A DNA stretch of 64,000 nucleotides, taken from contig NZ_WWNB01000015.1 in NCBI RefSeq assembly GCF_012062845.1, positions 1-64,000 of the forward strand. The letters are read 5' to 3'. The notes under the pieces are model-generated. The model was not told the DNA's origin and ran no database searches. It was given only the letters and a program-made list of their open reading frames with translations. The position numbers and the translations under genes were made by a program. The DNA is from Halomonas salinarum (GTDB lineage: Bacteria > Pseudomonadota > Gammaproteobacteria > Pseudomonadales > Halomonadaceae). This document shows, one piece after another, positions 38,510 through 47,487 of this stretch. Within the stretch, counting starts at the first letter, position 1; the number at the start of each line of letters is the position of its first letter.

Positions 38510-40468
38510 TCAGTCATCGGCCAGCAATGCCTGTTCGTGTGACTCCATGGCTTCTGCGGCCTCCATCCAGGTTTCCTCCAGGCGCTCCTGCTGGCTGGTG
38601 AGCTCGGCCTGACGGGCAAGCTTGCTCGCCAACTCTTCCTTGCGCGCCGGGTCGGTATAGAGTTCGGCATCGGCCAGTTCGTCCTCGAGCGCCTTGAGAG
38701 CCTCAACGACCTTGTTGAGCTCCTTCTCGGCCTTGTCACATTCGCGCTTGAGGGGGCGCAGCTTTTCACGCAGCTCCGCCGCGGCGCGGCGCTGCGTCTT
38801 GCGATCATCCTTGACCACACCGCTCGAGACGGCCCTGGCAGCGTTATCCTCGGCCTTTTCGACCCGCGCCTCACGGCGGTCCTCTTCGAGTCGTTGCTTG
38901 AGCCAGGCCCGATAATCATCGAGATCACCATCGAAGGGCGTTACGCGATGGTCCGCTACGCGCCAGAATTCATCGACAGTCGCCCGCAGCAGGTGACGAT
39001 CGTGCGAGACGATGATCACCGTGCCCTGAAAGCCCGCCAGGGCCTCGGTCAGCGCCTCGCGCATCTCGAGATCCAGGTGGTTGGTGGGCTCATCGAGCAG
39101 CAGCAGGTTGGGCTTCTGCCAGGCCACCAGCGATAGCGCCAGGCGCGCCTTTTCGCCACCGGAAAAGCTGCCCACCCTGGCGAAGATGTCATCGCCACGA
39201 AAACCGAAGCCACCGAGAAAATTGCGGATTTCCTGATCACTGGCCGTCGGCGATAACCGCTGTACGTGCAGGAAGGGCGTCGCCCCTACGTCCAGGCTCT
39301 CGAGCTGATGCTGGGCGAAATAGCCGATGGCCAGGTGTTCGCCGGCAACGCGCTTGCCGGCGAGTACCTCAAGCTCCCCGGTCAGCGACTTGATCAGGGT
39401 CGACTTGCCGGCGCCGTTGGGCCCCAACAGGCCGATACGCTGGCCGGGCAGCAAGGTCAGCTTGACGTGGTCGAGCTGTACCCGCTCGCCATCTTCGCCG
39501 TGATAGCCGAGCCGCGCCTCGTCCAGCACCAGCAAGGGGTGCGAGGTCTTGTCGGCAGACGGCAAGGTGAAGTGGAAGGGCGAGTCCACATGCACCTGCG
39601 CCACCGTGCCCATGCGCTCGAGCATCTTCAGGCGGCTCTGGGCCTGACGAGCCTTGGTGGCCTGGGCACGAAAGCGCGCCACGAAGCGTTCTATCTCTTC
39701 ACGACGGGCCTGCAGCTTGACGGCCTCGGCCTGCTGTTGGGCAAGCTTTTCGGCACGCGTGCGCTCAAAGGTCGAATAATTGCCGCGATAAAGGGTCAGC
39801 CGCTGCTGATAGAAATGCACGATGTGATCGCAGACCGCATCCAGGAAGTCCCGATCGTGGGAAATCAGCAGCAGCGTCCCGGGATAGCGGCCAAGCCACT
39901 GCTCAAGCCACAACAGCGCATCCAGGTCCAGGTGGTTGGTGGGCTCATCGAGCAGCAGCAGATCAGAGGGCATGAACAGAGTGCGCGCCAGATTCACACG
40001 CATCCGCCAGCCCCCAGAGAAATCCGACATCGGCCGATCAAGATCGCCCTGATCGAAACCAAGGCCGACCAGCAGTTGTGACGCCCGGGCACGGGCGCTG
40101 TAACCGTCCAGCGCCTCGATGGCGCCATGCAGCTCGGCCTCGCGATGCACATCCCCGTTTGCCTGGGCATCAGCCAGGGCGCGCTCGGTAGCCCGCAGCT
40201 CCTGGTCGCCATCGAGCACGTAATCGACGATGGCGCCATCCAGTGCTTCGATTTCCTGATCCATATGGGCGATGCGCTGGCCGCCGGACATGTCGAGCTG
40301 CCCCTTGTCGGGGGCCAGCTCGCCGAGCAGCAACTTGAACAGGCTCGACTTGCCGGCCCCGTTGGCGCCCACGATCCCGGCCTTGTGGCCGTCGTGCAGG
40401 GTCAGGTCGGCATCTTCGACCAGCGTCTGGGTCCCGCGTTGCAGACTGAGTTGACGCAGTGCAATCAT
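38510..40468 (-). CDS. yheS: ABC-F family ATPase, YheS-like
   Basis: 652 residues from the ATG at 40468, immediately before IALRQLSLQRG. Two ABC domains without membrane helices: Walker A at 34-42 (GANGAGKSS) and GPNGAGKST in the second half, signature FSGGW and FSGGEKARL, Walker B LLLLDEPTNHLDL in both. The linker and a C-terminal coiled coil (about 540-640) are typical. ABC-F proteins act on ribosomes to relieve stalls. YheS is the best subfamily guess; Uup is the alternative. Confidence 0.9.
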   Translation of the reverse strand: MIALRQLSLQRGTQTLVEDADLTLHDGHKAGIVGANGAGKSSLFKLLLGELAPDKGQLDMSGGQRIAHMDQEIEALDGAIVDYVLDGDQELRATERALADAQANGDVHREAELHGAIEALDGYSARARASQLLVGLGFDQGDLDRPMSDFSGGWRMRVNLARTLFMPSDLLLLDEPTNHLDLDALLWLEQWLGRYPGTLLLISHDRDFLDAVCDHIVHFYQQRLTLYRGNYSTFERTRAEKLAQQQAEAVKLQARREEIERFVARFRAQATKARQAQSRLKMLERMGTVAQVHVDSPFHFTLPSADKTSHPLLVLDEARLGYHGEDGERVQLDHVKLTLLPGQRIGLLGPNGAGKSTLIKSLTGELEVLAGKRVAGEHLAIGYFAQHQLESLDVGATPFLHVQRLSPTASDQEIRNFLGGFGFRGDDIFARVGSFSGGEKARLALSLVAWQKPNLLLLDEPTNHLDLEMREALTEALAGFQGTVIIVSHDRHLLRATVDEFWRVADHRVTPFDGDLDDYRAWLKQRLEEDRREARVEKAEDNAARAVSSGVVKDDRKTQRRAAAELREKLRPLKRECDKAEKELNKVVEALKALEDELADAELYTDPARKEELASKLARQAELTSQQERLEETWMEAAEAMESHEQALLADD

Positions 40469-40537
40469 GCCTGACTCCGGAGTATCAAAAAGTTCGCGTC
40501 CCACCCTCCGGTTTCTCCCTCAGGCGGCGACGACACG

Positions 40538-41113
40538 ATGAGCATGAATTCTACCGAATTGCGCCGCCACTTGCGGGCCCCAATTGGTAACAACGACACC
40601 ACGTCACCCTGGCGACTAACGCTATGGGACTTCGCGCTGACCTTCTACGCTCGTCCCGGCGTCGAGGCCGCCTGCCTGCGCCTGCAGGATGGCGCGGGGC
40701 TGGACGTCAACGCCCTGCTATGGGCCTGCTGGCTCGAGCGTCACGACCTGACGCCCACCGCCGACATGGCGGCCGCTGATCATCCCTTATGGGCCGATGT
40801 CAGGACCTGGCAGCGCGAGATCACGACCCCGCTGCGCCATCAGCGTCGAGCACTCAAGGCGCGAGCGAACGTCAACCCGGATATTGCCGAGCTACGCGCC
40901 ACGATCAAGCATGCCGAGCTACTTGCCGAACGCGAAACGCTTGCGCAACTTCAGGCCATCGCCAGCAGCGGGCAGGGGATTCGCCCCCTGACTGACCAAG
41001 ACCCTGGCCTTGCCAGGCGTCTATGTGCGTGGCTTGCGACACCGACATTTTCCGACCTTCGGGCGCTATCCACCCTGCAAGCGCGTCTTGACCCCCCTGG
41101 CCCGTCGGACTAG
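40538..41113 (+). CDS. TIGR02444 (DUF2390) family protein
   Basis: 191 residues. The block LWDFALTFYARPGVEAACLRLQDGAGLDVN, followed by LLWACWLE, is the signature of this small gammaproteobacterial family of unknown function. A helical C-terminal half follows (about 80-150). Divergent from the ABC-F gene, a common pairing. Confidence 0.85.
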   Translation: MSMNSTELRRHLRAPIGNNDTTSPWRLTLWDFALTFYARPGVEAACLRLQDGAGLDVNALLWACWLERHDLTPTADMAAADHPLWADVRTWQREITTPLRHQRRALKARANVNPDIAELRATIKHAELLAERETLAQLQAIASSGQGIRPLTDQDPGLARRLCAWLATPTFSDLRALSTLQARLDPPGPSD

Positions 41114-41218
41114 TGTTGAAGTAGGAAGACCTTATTAAATTAGCCGTTTTACGGACGAATACGACGGCAGGCTCAACGGGCCAATCCAATGCCAAACATG
41201 GCTAAGGGGATGACAATA

Positions 41219-42235
41219 ATGAAGGTGCAAAAGCTACTAACTACCGCCAGTGTGGGTGCTCTGATGATGGGCCTGTCCACCGCGTCCTTTGCTGATAATT
41301 GGCGCTATGCCCACGAAGAATATGAAGGCGATGTTCAGGACGTCTTCGCCGTAGCCTTCAAGGAACACGTCGAGGCCAATTCCGACCACTCCGTGCAGAT
41401 CTATCGTTTCGGTGAGCTCGGCGAGTCCGACGACATCATGGAGCAGACCCAAAACGGCATCCTGCAGTTTGTTAACCAGTCGCCCGGCTTCACCGGCTCT
41501 TTGATTCCCGAAGCCCAGATCTTCTTCATCCCCTATCTGATGCCCACCGAGATGGAGGAAGTGCTCGAGTTCTTCGACGAGAGCAAGGCCATCAACGAGA
41601 TGTTCCCCAAGCTCTACGCCGAACAGGGTCTTGAGCTACTGCAGATGTACCCGGAAGGCGAGATGGTGGTCACCGCCGACGAGCCGATCCGCACGCCGGA
41701 GGGCTTCGACAACAAGAAGATCCGCGTGATGACCAACCCGCTGCTCGCCGAGACCTACAACGCCTTCGGCGCCACGCCGACGCCGCTACCTTGGGGCGAG
41801 GTCTACGGTGCGCTGCAGACCGGCCAGATCGACGGCCAGGAAAACCCGATCTTCTGGATCGAGTCCGGCGGCCTGTATGAGGTCTCTCCGAACCTGATCT
41901 TCACCCGCCACGGCTGGTTCACCACCGCCATGATGGCCAATCAGGACTTCTACGAGGGGCTCTCCGAGGAAGACCAGACGCTCGTCCAAAATGCCACCGA
42001 TGCCGCCTATGAAACGACCATTGAGCACATCAAGGGGCTTGCCGACGAGTCGCTTGCGAAGATTCAGGAAGCGTCTGACGATGTGACCGTGACCCGCCTC
42101 ACCGAGGAAGAGATCGCGGCCTTCAAGGAGCGCGCGCCGCAGGTCGAGGAAGCCTTCGTCGAAATGACCGGTGAAAGCGGCAAGGAACTGCTTGAGCAGT
42201 TCCAGGCCGATCTTGAAGCCGTGACCGAGGAATAA
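41219..42235 (+). CDS. teaA: Ectoine-binding protein of TRAP transporter TeaABC
   Basis: 338 residues from the ATG at 41219 with a signal peptide ending near SFA (about 25). The mature start DNWRYAHEEYEGDVQDVFA, the segment YRFGELGESDDIMEQTQNG, and PLPWGEVYGALQTGQIDGQE agree closely with Halomonas elongata TeaA as I recall it. TeaA binds ectoine and hydroxyectoine in the periplasm and allows recovery of leaked solute under salt stress. A strong terminator separates it from teaB. Confidence 0.94.
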   Translation: MKVQKLLTTASVGALMMGLSTASFADNWRYAHEEYEGDVQDVFAVAFKEHVEANSDHSVQIYRFGELGESDDIMEQTQNGILQFVNQSPGFTGSLIPEAQIFFIPYLMPTEMEEVLEFFDESKAINEMFPKLYAEQGLELLQMYPEGEMVVTADEPIRTPEGFDNKKIRVMTNPLLAETYNAFGATPTPLPWGEVYGALQTGQIDGQENPIFWIESGGLYEVSPNLIFTRHGWFTTAMMANQDFYEGLSEEDQTLVQNATDAAYETTIEHIKGLADESLAKIQEASDDVTVTRLTEEEIAAFKERAPQVEEAFVEMTGESGKELLEQFQADLEAVTEE

Positions 42236-42254
42236 CGGCACTCATTTCCACGCC

Positions 42255-42288
42255 AAGGAGGCGGCCACGGGCTGCCTCCTTTTTTTTT
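42255..42288 (+). terminator. Intrinsic terminator between teaA and teaB
   Basis: AAGGAGGC (42255-42262) pairs with GCCTCCTT (42274-42281), with an inner GCC/GGC stem, followed by eight T (42281-42288). It lies 20 bases past the teaA stop and 115 before teaB. Confidence 0.9.
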
Positions 42289-42346
42289 CTGCCTCCCCAA
42301 CGTACACCCAGCGTTGAGATCGAGCCGCTATCGGGTAGCGAGTTTC

Positions 42347-42375
42347 TTGTAGCCTGAGAGCGTGGGGCCTAGATT
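42347..42375 (+). promoter_or_regulatory. Candidate internal promoter for teaBCD
   Basis: TTGTAG (42347-42352), 17 bases, TAGATT (42370-42375). Weak match; the only spacing-correct pair I saw between the terminator and the teaB ribosome site AGGAGA (42391-42396). Confidence 0.25.
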
Positions 42376-42402
42376 CAGGGAAACCCTTACAGGAGAGTGC
42401 GC

Positions 42403-42978
42403 ATGTCCGACGAGGAAGAAAGAGCCTATACCTCCGGGCTTCCAGGGGTACTGGGCCTAATTGATACCGCCATCAGCCGACTCGAGGCCGTGATTCTGGC
42501 CATCGGCGTCCTGCTGATGGCGGTCAATACCATGGCTAACGTGGTCGGCCGTTTCGTGTTCGGTGAAAGCATCTTCTTCTCCGGCGAGATCAACCGCATC
42601 CTGATCATCATGATCACCTTCGCCGGTATCGGCTATGCAGCGCGTCATGGCCGACATATCCGCATGTCGGCTATCTATGATGCCTTGCCCGTAGGCGGGC
42701 GCAGGGTACTGATGATCAGCATCGCCTTCTTCACCTCCCTGGTGATGTTTTTCCTGCTCTACTATTCGGTATTCTATATTCTCGATCTGTACGACAAGGG
42801 ACGCATCCTGCCTGCCCTTGGCTTCCCGATCTACATCATCTACATCTGGGTACCGATCGGGTTCCTGATCACTGGCATCCAGTACCTCCTGACCGGCATC
42901 AAGAATTTCCGCACACGCGATGTCTACCTATCGACGTCGGTGGTGGACAGTTACAAAGATACGGAAACGGAAGTCTGA
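42403..42978 (+). CDS. teaB: TRAP ectoine transporter small membrane subunit
   Basis: 191 residues from the ATG at 42403, preceded by AGGAGA. Four helices (about 25-47, 60-80, 98-122 and 139-161) as in DctQ-type subunits. It bridges TeaA and TeaC. Identity is set by position between teaA and teaC. Confidence 0.92.
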   Translation: MSDEEERAYTSGLPGVLGLIDTAISRLEAVILAIGVLLMAVNTMANVVGRFVFGESIFFSGEINRILIIMITFAGIGYAARHGRHIRMSAIYDALPVGGRRVLMISIAFFTSLVMFFLLYYSVFYILDLYDKGRILPALGFPIYIIYIWVPIGFLITGIQYLLTGIKNFRTRDVYLSTSVVDSYKDTETEV

Positions 42979-43005
42979 CACAGGGCTAACTCGCAGGAGC
43001 GCGCG

Positions 43006-44292
43006 ATGACGACAATAATGGTATCGACCATGATAGCCCTGCTGTTGCTGGGCTTCCCGATGATGATTCCGCTGATTACCGCGGCCATCATCGGTTTTTT
43101 CATGATGTTCAACGGCTTCGGGCAGATGGAGACCTTCATCCAGCAGATGATGGCGGGGATCCGTCCGGCCTCGCTGATCGCCGTGCCGATGTTCATCCTG
43201 GCCGCCGACATCATGACCCGGGGGCAGTCGGCGAACCGGCTGATCGCCATGGTCATGGCCTTCATCGGCCATATCAAGGGCGGACTTGCTGTCAGTACCG
43301 CTGCATCCTGTACCCTTTTTGGCGCCGTCTCGGGCTCGACCCAGGCAACGGTGGTCGCGGTCGGCTCGCCACTGCGGCCCAAGATGCTCAAGGCCGGGTA
43401 CTCGGATTCCTTTACCCTGGCACTGATCATCAATGCCAGTGACATTGCCTTCTTGATCCCGCCAAGCATCGGCATGATCATCTACGGCGTTATCTCCGGC
43501 ACCTCGATTGGTGAACTGTTCATTGCCGGTATCGGCCCCGGGCTGATGATCCTGACGATGTTCTCGCTCTACTGCGTGCTTTACGCGGTGATCAAGGGGG
43601 TCCCCACCGAGCCACGTTCCACCTGGCGTGAGCGCCTGACCGCCGTTCAGCAGGCGCTTTGGCCGCTAGGCTTCCCGGTGATCATCGTCGGCGGCATCTA
43701 TGGGGGTGTCTTCAGTCCCACCGAAGCGGCTGCCGCCTGTGTGCTCTATGCCATCCTGCTTGAGTTCGTGGTCTTCCGCTCGCTGAAGATGTACGACATC
43801 TACACCATCGCCAAGTCCACCGGCCTGATTACCGCCGTGGTGTTTATCCTGGTCGGGGTCGGCAACGGCTTCTCGTGGATTATTTCCTTTGCTCAGATTC
43901 CTCAGGCGATCCTCGAGTCGGTCGGCATCAATGAGGCTGGCCCCACCGGCGTATTGATCGCGATCTGCGTGGCCTTCTTCGTCGCCTGCATGTTCGTCGA
44001 CCCCATCGTGGTTATTCTGGTACTGACGCCCATCTTCGCTCCGGCGATCGAGAGCACAGGACTTGACCCGGTGCTGGTCGGTATCTTGATCACCCTGCAA
44101 GTGGCGATAGGGTCGGCAACGCCGCCCTTCGGCTGCGATATCTTTACGGCCATTGCCATCTTCAAGCGGCCTTATCTGGATGTGATCAAGGGGACACCTC
44201 CGTTCATCTTCATCCTGATCCTGGCGGCGGCCTTGCTGATCATGTTCCCGCAGATCGCCCTGTTCCTTCGCGATATCGCCTTCGCCGACTGA
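43006..44292 (+). CDS. teaC: TRAP ectoine transporter large membrane subunit
   Basis: 428 residues, DctM family, about 12 helices. Conserved: [39 protein letters not shown] and [14 protein letters not shown]. It is the sodium-coupled permease for ectoine. It starts 27 bases after teaB and is followed 22 bases later by teaD. Confidence 0.95.
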   Translation: MTTIMVSTMIALLLLGFPMMIPLITAAIIGFFMMFNGFGQMETFIQQMMAGIRPASLIAVPMFILAADIMTRGQSANRLIAMVMAFIGHIKGGLAVSTAASCTLFGAVSGSTQATVVAVGSPLRPKMLKAGYSDSFTLALIINASDIAFLIPPSIGMIIYGVISGTSIGELFIAGIGPGLMILTMFSLYCVLYAVIKGVPTEPRSTWRERLTAVQQALWPLGFPVIIVGGIYGGVFSPTEAAAACVLYAILLEFVVFRSLKMYDIYTIAKSTGLITAVVFILVGVGNGFSWIISFAQIPQAILESVGINEAGPTGVLIAICVAFFVACMFVDPIVVILVLTPIFAPAIESTGLDPVLVGILITLQVAIGSATPPFGCDIFTAIAIFKRPYLDVIKGTPPFIFILILAAALLIMFPQIALFLRDIAFAD

Positions 44293-44314
44293 CCCTGACG
44301 GAGGGAATAACGCC

Positions 44315-44755
44315 ATGTTCAAGAAGATTCTGGTACCGGTTGACGGTTCGAAGGGCGCATTGGAGGCGCTGGTCAAGGCGGTGGAGCTTGCCAAGCTCAC
44401 CGGGGCCGAGCTCTATATACTCTGCGTGTTCAAGCATCACAGCCTACTCGAGGCATCACTTTCGATGGTGCGTCCGGCCAAACTGGATCTGCCTGATGAT
44501 GCGCTCAAGGAATATGCCTCCGAGATCGCCACGGATGCCAAACGGCGAGCCATCGAGATGGGCGTGGCCGAGGTCCGCGCTTTCGTCAAAGGTGGCCGCC
44601 CATCCAGCACCATCGTGCGCTTCGCCAAGAAGCGCCAAGTCGATCTGATCGTGGTCGGTTCCCAGGGCACCGGCGGCGAAAAGAGTGCCTCTTTCCTTGG
44701 CAGCGTCTCTCAGCGGGTCGCCAGTCAGGCCCGCTGCCCGACCTTGGTGGTCTGA
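44315..44755 (+). CDS. teaD: UspA-type regulator of ectoine transport, TeaD
   Basis: 146 residues, a single Usp domain. It begins [19 protein letters not shown] and has the ATP-binding glycine loop [23 protein letters not shown] with its G-2x-G-9x-G(S/T) pattern. In H. elongata TeaD binds ATP and moderates TeaABC activity. Same order teaABCD here. Confidence 0.92.
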   Translation: MFKKILVPVDGSKGALEALVKAVELAKLTGAELYILCVFKHHSLLEASLSMVRPAKLDLPDDALKEYASEIATDAKRRAIEMGVAEVRAFVKGGRPSSTIVRFAKKRQVDLIVVGSQGTGGEKSASFLGSVSQRVASQARCPTLVV

Positions 44756-44866
44756 TCTCGCGACACCAATGCCATCACATGAGCATTCGACCGGGTGCGG
44801 AACCCACGCAGGCTTGTTAGAGTCCGAGAGGTTGCGCATTCATTCCAAAGACTGCAAGGACCCTTC

Positions 44867-45577
44867 ATGAAGACATTGGTTAAAGCTGCCACGCTTGGCG
44901 CCCTGCTGACCGCAGGCGCCCCTTATGCTCTGGCTGCCCCCGAGACCGACGAAGCCAAGCTTGGCTACAGCCTGGGCGTGACCCTTGGCCAGAGCCTGGT
45001 GCAAGACGTTGAGGATCTCGACCTCGAATCTTTCACCCAGGCCCTCGAAGATGTCTATGCGGGCGACGACCTCGCCATGAGCGAAGAGGCCATGGCCAAG
45101 ACGCTGCAACAGTTCCAGCAGCAAGCCATGGCCGAACGCCAGGAAGCCGCTCAGGCCGAAGCGAGCGACAACCTCGAAGCCGGTGAGCAGTTCCTTGCCG
45201 AAAATGCCGAGAAAGAAGGCGTAAGCACGACCGACTCAGGCCTGCAGTACAAGGTGCTGGAAGCCGGTGACGGCGCTATGCCGAGCGCGGGTGACACCGT
45301 CAAGGTGCATTACGAAGGCAAGCTGCTCGACGGCACTGTCTTCGACAGCTCCTACAAGCGCGGTGAACCGGTCAGCTTCCAGGTCGGCCAGGTCATTCCG
45401 GGTTGGCAGGAAGCCCTGAAGATGATGAGCACGGGCGACACCTGGATGGTCTACATCCCGGCTGATCTCGCCTACGGCAGCAGCGGCCAAGGCCCCATCG
45501 GTCCCAATGAAACACTGACCTTCAAGGTCGAACTGCTCGACATCAATCCGGATGCCGACCAGTCTGACGGTTCCTGA
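44867..45577 (+). CDS. FKBP-type peptidyl-prolyl isomerase, periplasmic
   Basis: 236 residues from the ATG at 44867. Signal peptide cleaved near ALA (residue 23). An N-terminal dimerisation domain (about 24-125) is followed by an FKBP domain starting VKVHYEGKLLDGTVFDSSYKRG and ending ELLDINPD. Layout is that of FkpA/FklB (Mip-like) folding catalysts. The esterase gene follows 8 bases after the stop, perhaps co-transcribed. Confidence 0.92.
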   Translation: MKTLVKAATLGALLTAGAPYALAAPETDEAKLGYSLGVTLGQSLVQDVEDLDLESFTQALEDVYAGDDLAMSEEAMAKTLQQFQQQAMAERQEAAQAEASDNLEAGEQFLAENAEKEGVSTTDSGLQYKVLEAGDGAMPSAGDTVKVHYEGKLLDGTVFDSSYKRGEPVSFQVGQVIPGWQEALKMMSTGDTWMVYIPADLAYGSSGQGPIGPNETLTFKVELLDINPDADQSDGS

Positions 45578-45584
45578 TGCAGCG

Positions 45585-46658
45585 ATGAAGACGGCACATT
45601 GCATTGCCGGTCTGGCGCTGGGCCTAGCGGGCCCAGCGCTGGCTGCAGAAGACGCCCCTCCCCCGCTTCCCGACCTTACTCTCGACCCTGCCGCCGTCAG
45701 TGTGATGGGCGTCTCCTCCGGTGGCTACATGGCCACACAGCTCGCCGTTGCCTACCCCGAGCTCTTCCGTGGCCTCGCGGTGTTTGCTGCGGGCCCCTGG
45801 GGCTGCGCGCAAGGCGAGCTGAGTCGAGCGCTTGGCCAGTGCATGAGCCTCCGCAAGGGGCTGCCCGACCGCGACACACTCGAGGCTCGCCTGACGAACT
45901 ATCGCGACGATAACCTGGTCGGCACCGCCTCGGCCCTGGCCGACCAGCACGTCTATCTGTGGCATGGCGACGAGGACAACACCGTGGAACCTGCCCTGGG
46001 TGAGAGACTCGCCGCGCAGTACCGCGACTGGCTCAAGGCCCCCGAGGCTCAGCTAAAGGTTGTCCGCCAGCCCGACGCCGGCCATGGCTTGCCGGTAGAT
46101 GCCGACAGCCTGGCCAACGCACCAGCGCCTGAACTTGCCGACTGCCGCGAGGGTGGCCCGCCCCATCTGCTTGACTGTGGCGTCGACGGTGCCGGTGAGG
46201 CGCTGAGCTGGCTATATGGCCAAGACGAGGGAGCAGACGACGTAACAGGATCAGCAACGGCCACGCCATCAGCAGAGCGCCTACTCACCTTCGACCAGAC
46301 AGCCTTCGATGATGACCTGGCCGAACAAGGCTACCTGTATGTGCCCAAGGCCTGCGAGAGCGGCAATTCGTGCGGACTGGTGGTCGCCCTGCACGGCTGC
46401 AACATGAGCGCTGAGGCAATCGGCGAGGATTTCGTGCGCCACTCGGGCCTGAACCACTGGGCCGAGACCAATGATCTGGTGGTGATTTACCCTCAGGTCA
46501 CGGCCAGCCTGGCCAACCCTCAGGGCTGCTGGGACTGGTGGGGCTACGAGGAAAGCCTGTGGCAGCTGGAGCCCCAGCACGACAGTCGGGCCGGCGAGCA
46601 ATTGACGGGATTGGTCAACATGGTCCGAGCGCTGGTCGGCAAGCCTGATGCTCCATGA
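45585..46658 (+). CDS. PHB-depolymerase family esterase, type II (permuted) order
   Basis: 357 residues from the ATG at 45585, signal peptide to about residue 21. The lipase box GVSSG holds Ser44 near the N-terminus; Asp129 lies in WHGDEDN and His167 in DAGHGLP. The oxyanion-hole block LVVALHGCNMSAEAIGEDF comes last (267-283). This Ser-Asp-His-oxyanion order is known from type II extracellular PHB depolymerase catalytic domains. No linker or substrate-binding domain is present, so it may act on oligomers, amorphous polymer or other esters. A 30-residue acidic spacer at 214-240 joins the halves. Confidence 0.85.
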   Translation: MKTAHCIAGLALGLAGPALAAEDAPPPLPDLTLDPAAVSVMGVSSGGYMATQLAVAYPELFRGLAVFAAGPWGCAQGELSRALGQCMSLRKGLPDRDTLEARLTNYRDDNLVGTASALADQHVYLWHGDEDNTVEPALGERLAAQYRDWLKAPEAQLKVVRQPDAGHGLPVDADSLANAPAPELADCREGGPPHLLDCGVDGAGEALSWLYGQDEGADDVTGSATATPSAERLLTFDQTAFDDDLAEQGYLYVPKACESGNSCGLVVALHGCNMSAEAIGEDFVRHSGLNHWAETNDLVVIYPQVTASLANPQGCWDWWGYEESLWQLEPQHDSRAGEQLTGLVNMVRALVGKPDAP

Positions 46659-46696
46659 CATAGGGTATTGGACCTGCGGGTGTGCCAGCTCCGCGG

Positions 46697-46757
46697 GATA
46701 GCCCGTGAAATAGCCCCGTGAAATAGCCCCGTGAGATAGACCCGTGAGGTAGCCACG
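46697..46757. repeat. 13-bp tandem repeat, nearly five copies
   Basis: The two central units are identical (AATAGCCCCGTGA at 46709-46721 and 46722-46734); flanking units at 46697-46708, 46735-46747 and 46748-46757 are degenerate. It follows the esterase stop by 38 bases, in an otherwise gene-free gap. Stops occur in every copy, so it is not coding. Confidence 0.85.
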
Positions 46758-46864
46758 CAAAGGGGGCGCGATAAAGGGCCCGCCAGCAGGGCAACCAATA
46801 ACCGCCTAGTTAACCATTCGCCAAGGCGGTATGGGAAAGCAACAGCGCATTGCCCTGCGCGCCT

Positions 46865-47374
46865 TCAGTGCCTCCTGACGACTTCGAAGTCAAACCAGCT
46901 GCCTCGGCGTGCCTTGTCAGTCTCGACCACCACCTGTGCGCGCCAGGGCATCACTGCCTCGGAACACCGGCCAATCTGCCCTTCACCCACGAAGGTCCCC
47001 GGCCCTACCTTCTTCAGCGGGAAGCGATGCAGCCCCATGGGCATGTTGCGCCCGACAAGCTCCACCGTGACCGCATTGGCCTCGATACCTTGCAACGCCA
47101 CGGTGAGGGGAAGGGTCGTCGTCGGAGACAGATCGCTACCGACACCGAATACCATCTGGGCACCCAGCCCGAGACTGGCCTCACAGGGCTCCTCGCGCAG
47201 GTCACAGTCACCCGACGGCGGATACCAGGTCACGTCGTCCTGACTATCTCGCAGGTAATAATCCAGCAGATACCAGCAGGCCACCACCACGGTGGCGAGG
47301 GTAACCATGATCAACAGGTTGAGCAGGGGAGAGCGCGGAGCATCATCATCCTGAGCATGAGGTGACGTATTCAT
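46865..47374 (-). CDS. Hypothetical inner-membrane protein with periplasmic domain
   Basis: 169 residues from the ATG at 47374. One transmembrane helix (about 17-39) is followed by a probably periplasmic domain with Cys57, Cys64 and Cys137 and a beta-rich pattern (VTVELVGRNMPMGLHRF, WRAQVVVETD). The layout recalls small beta-sandwich proteins such as FixH/YtkA-like ones, but I cannot place it. It diverges from the AEC carrier. Confidence 0.65.
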   Translation of the reverse strand: MNTSPHAQDDDAPRSPLLNLLIMVTLATVVVACWYLLDYYLRDSQDDVTWYPPSGDCDLREEPCEASLGLGAQMVFGVGSDLSPTTTLPLTVALQGIEANAVTVELVGRNMPMGLHRFPLKKVGPGTFVGEGQIGRCSEAVMPWRAQVVVETDKARRGSWFDFEVVRRH

Positions 47375-47487
47375 GGCAGCGAAAGTGGCACTCCAAAGGC
47401 ATAACGAAAAAGGTAAGCTTATCAGCATTTAGCGGCAGCGCCCTTAGCAGGAAGGTCGCAGGCTACCCCCAGGGATGAGGAGATATC

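Noticed and set aside
46697..46757. CRISPR array
   Set aside because: Units are 13 bp and directly abutting, with no spacers and no cas genes.
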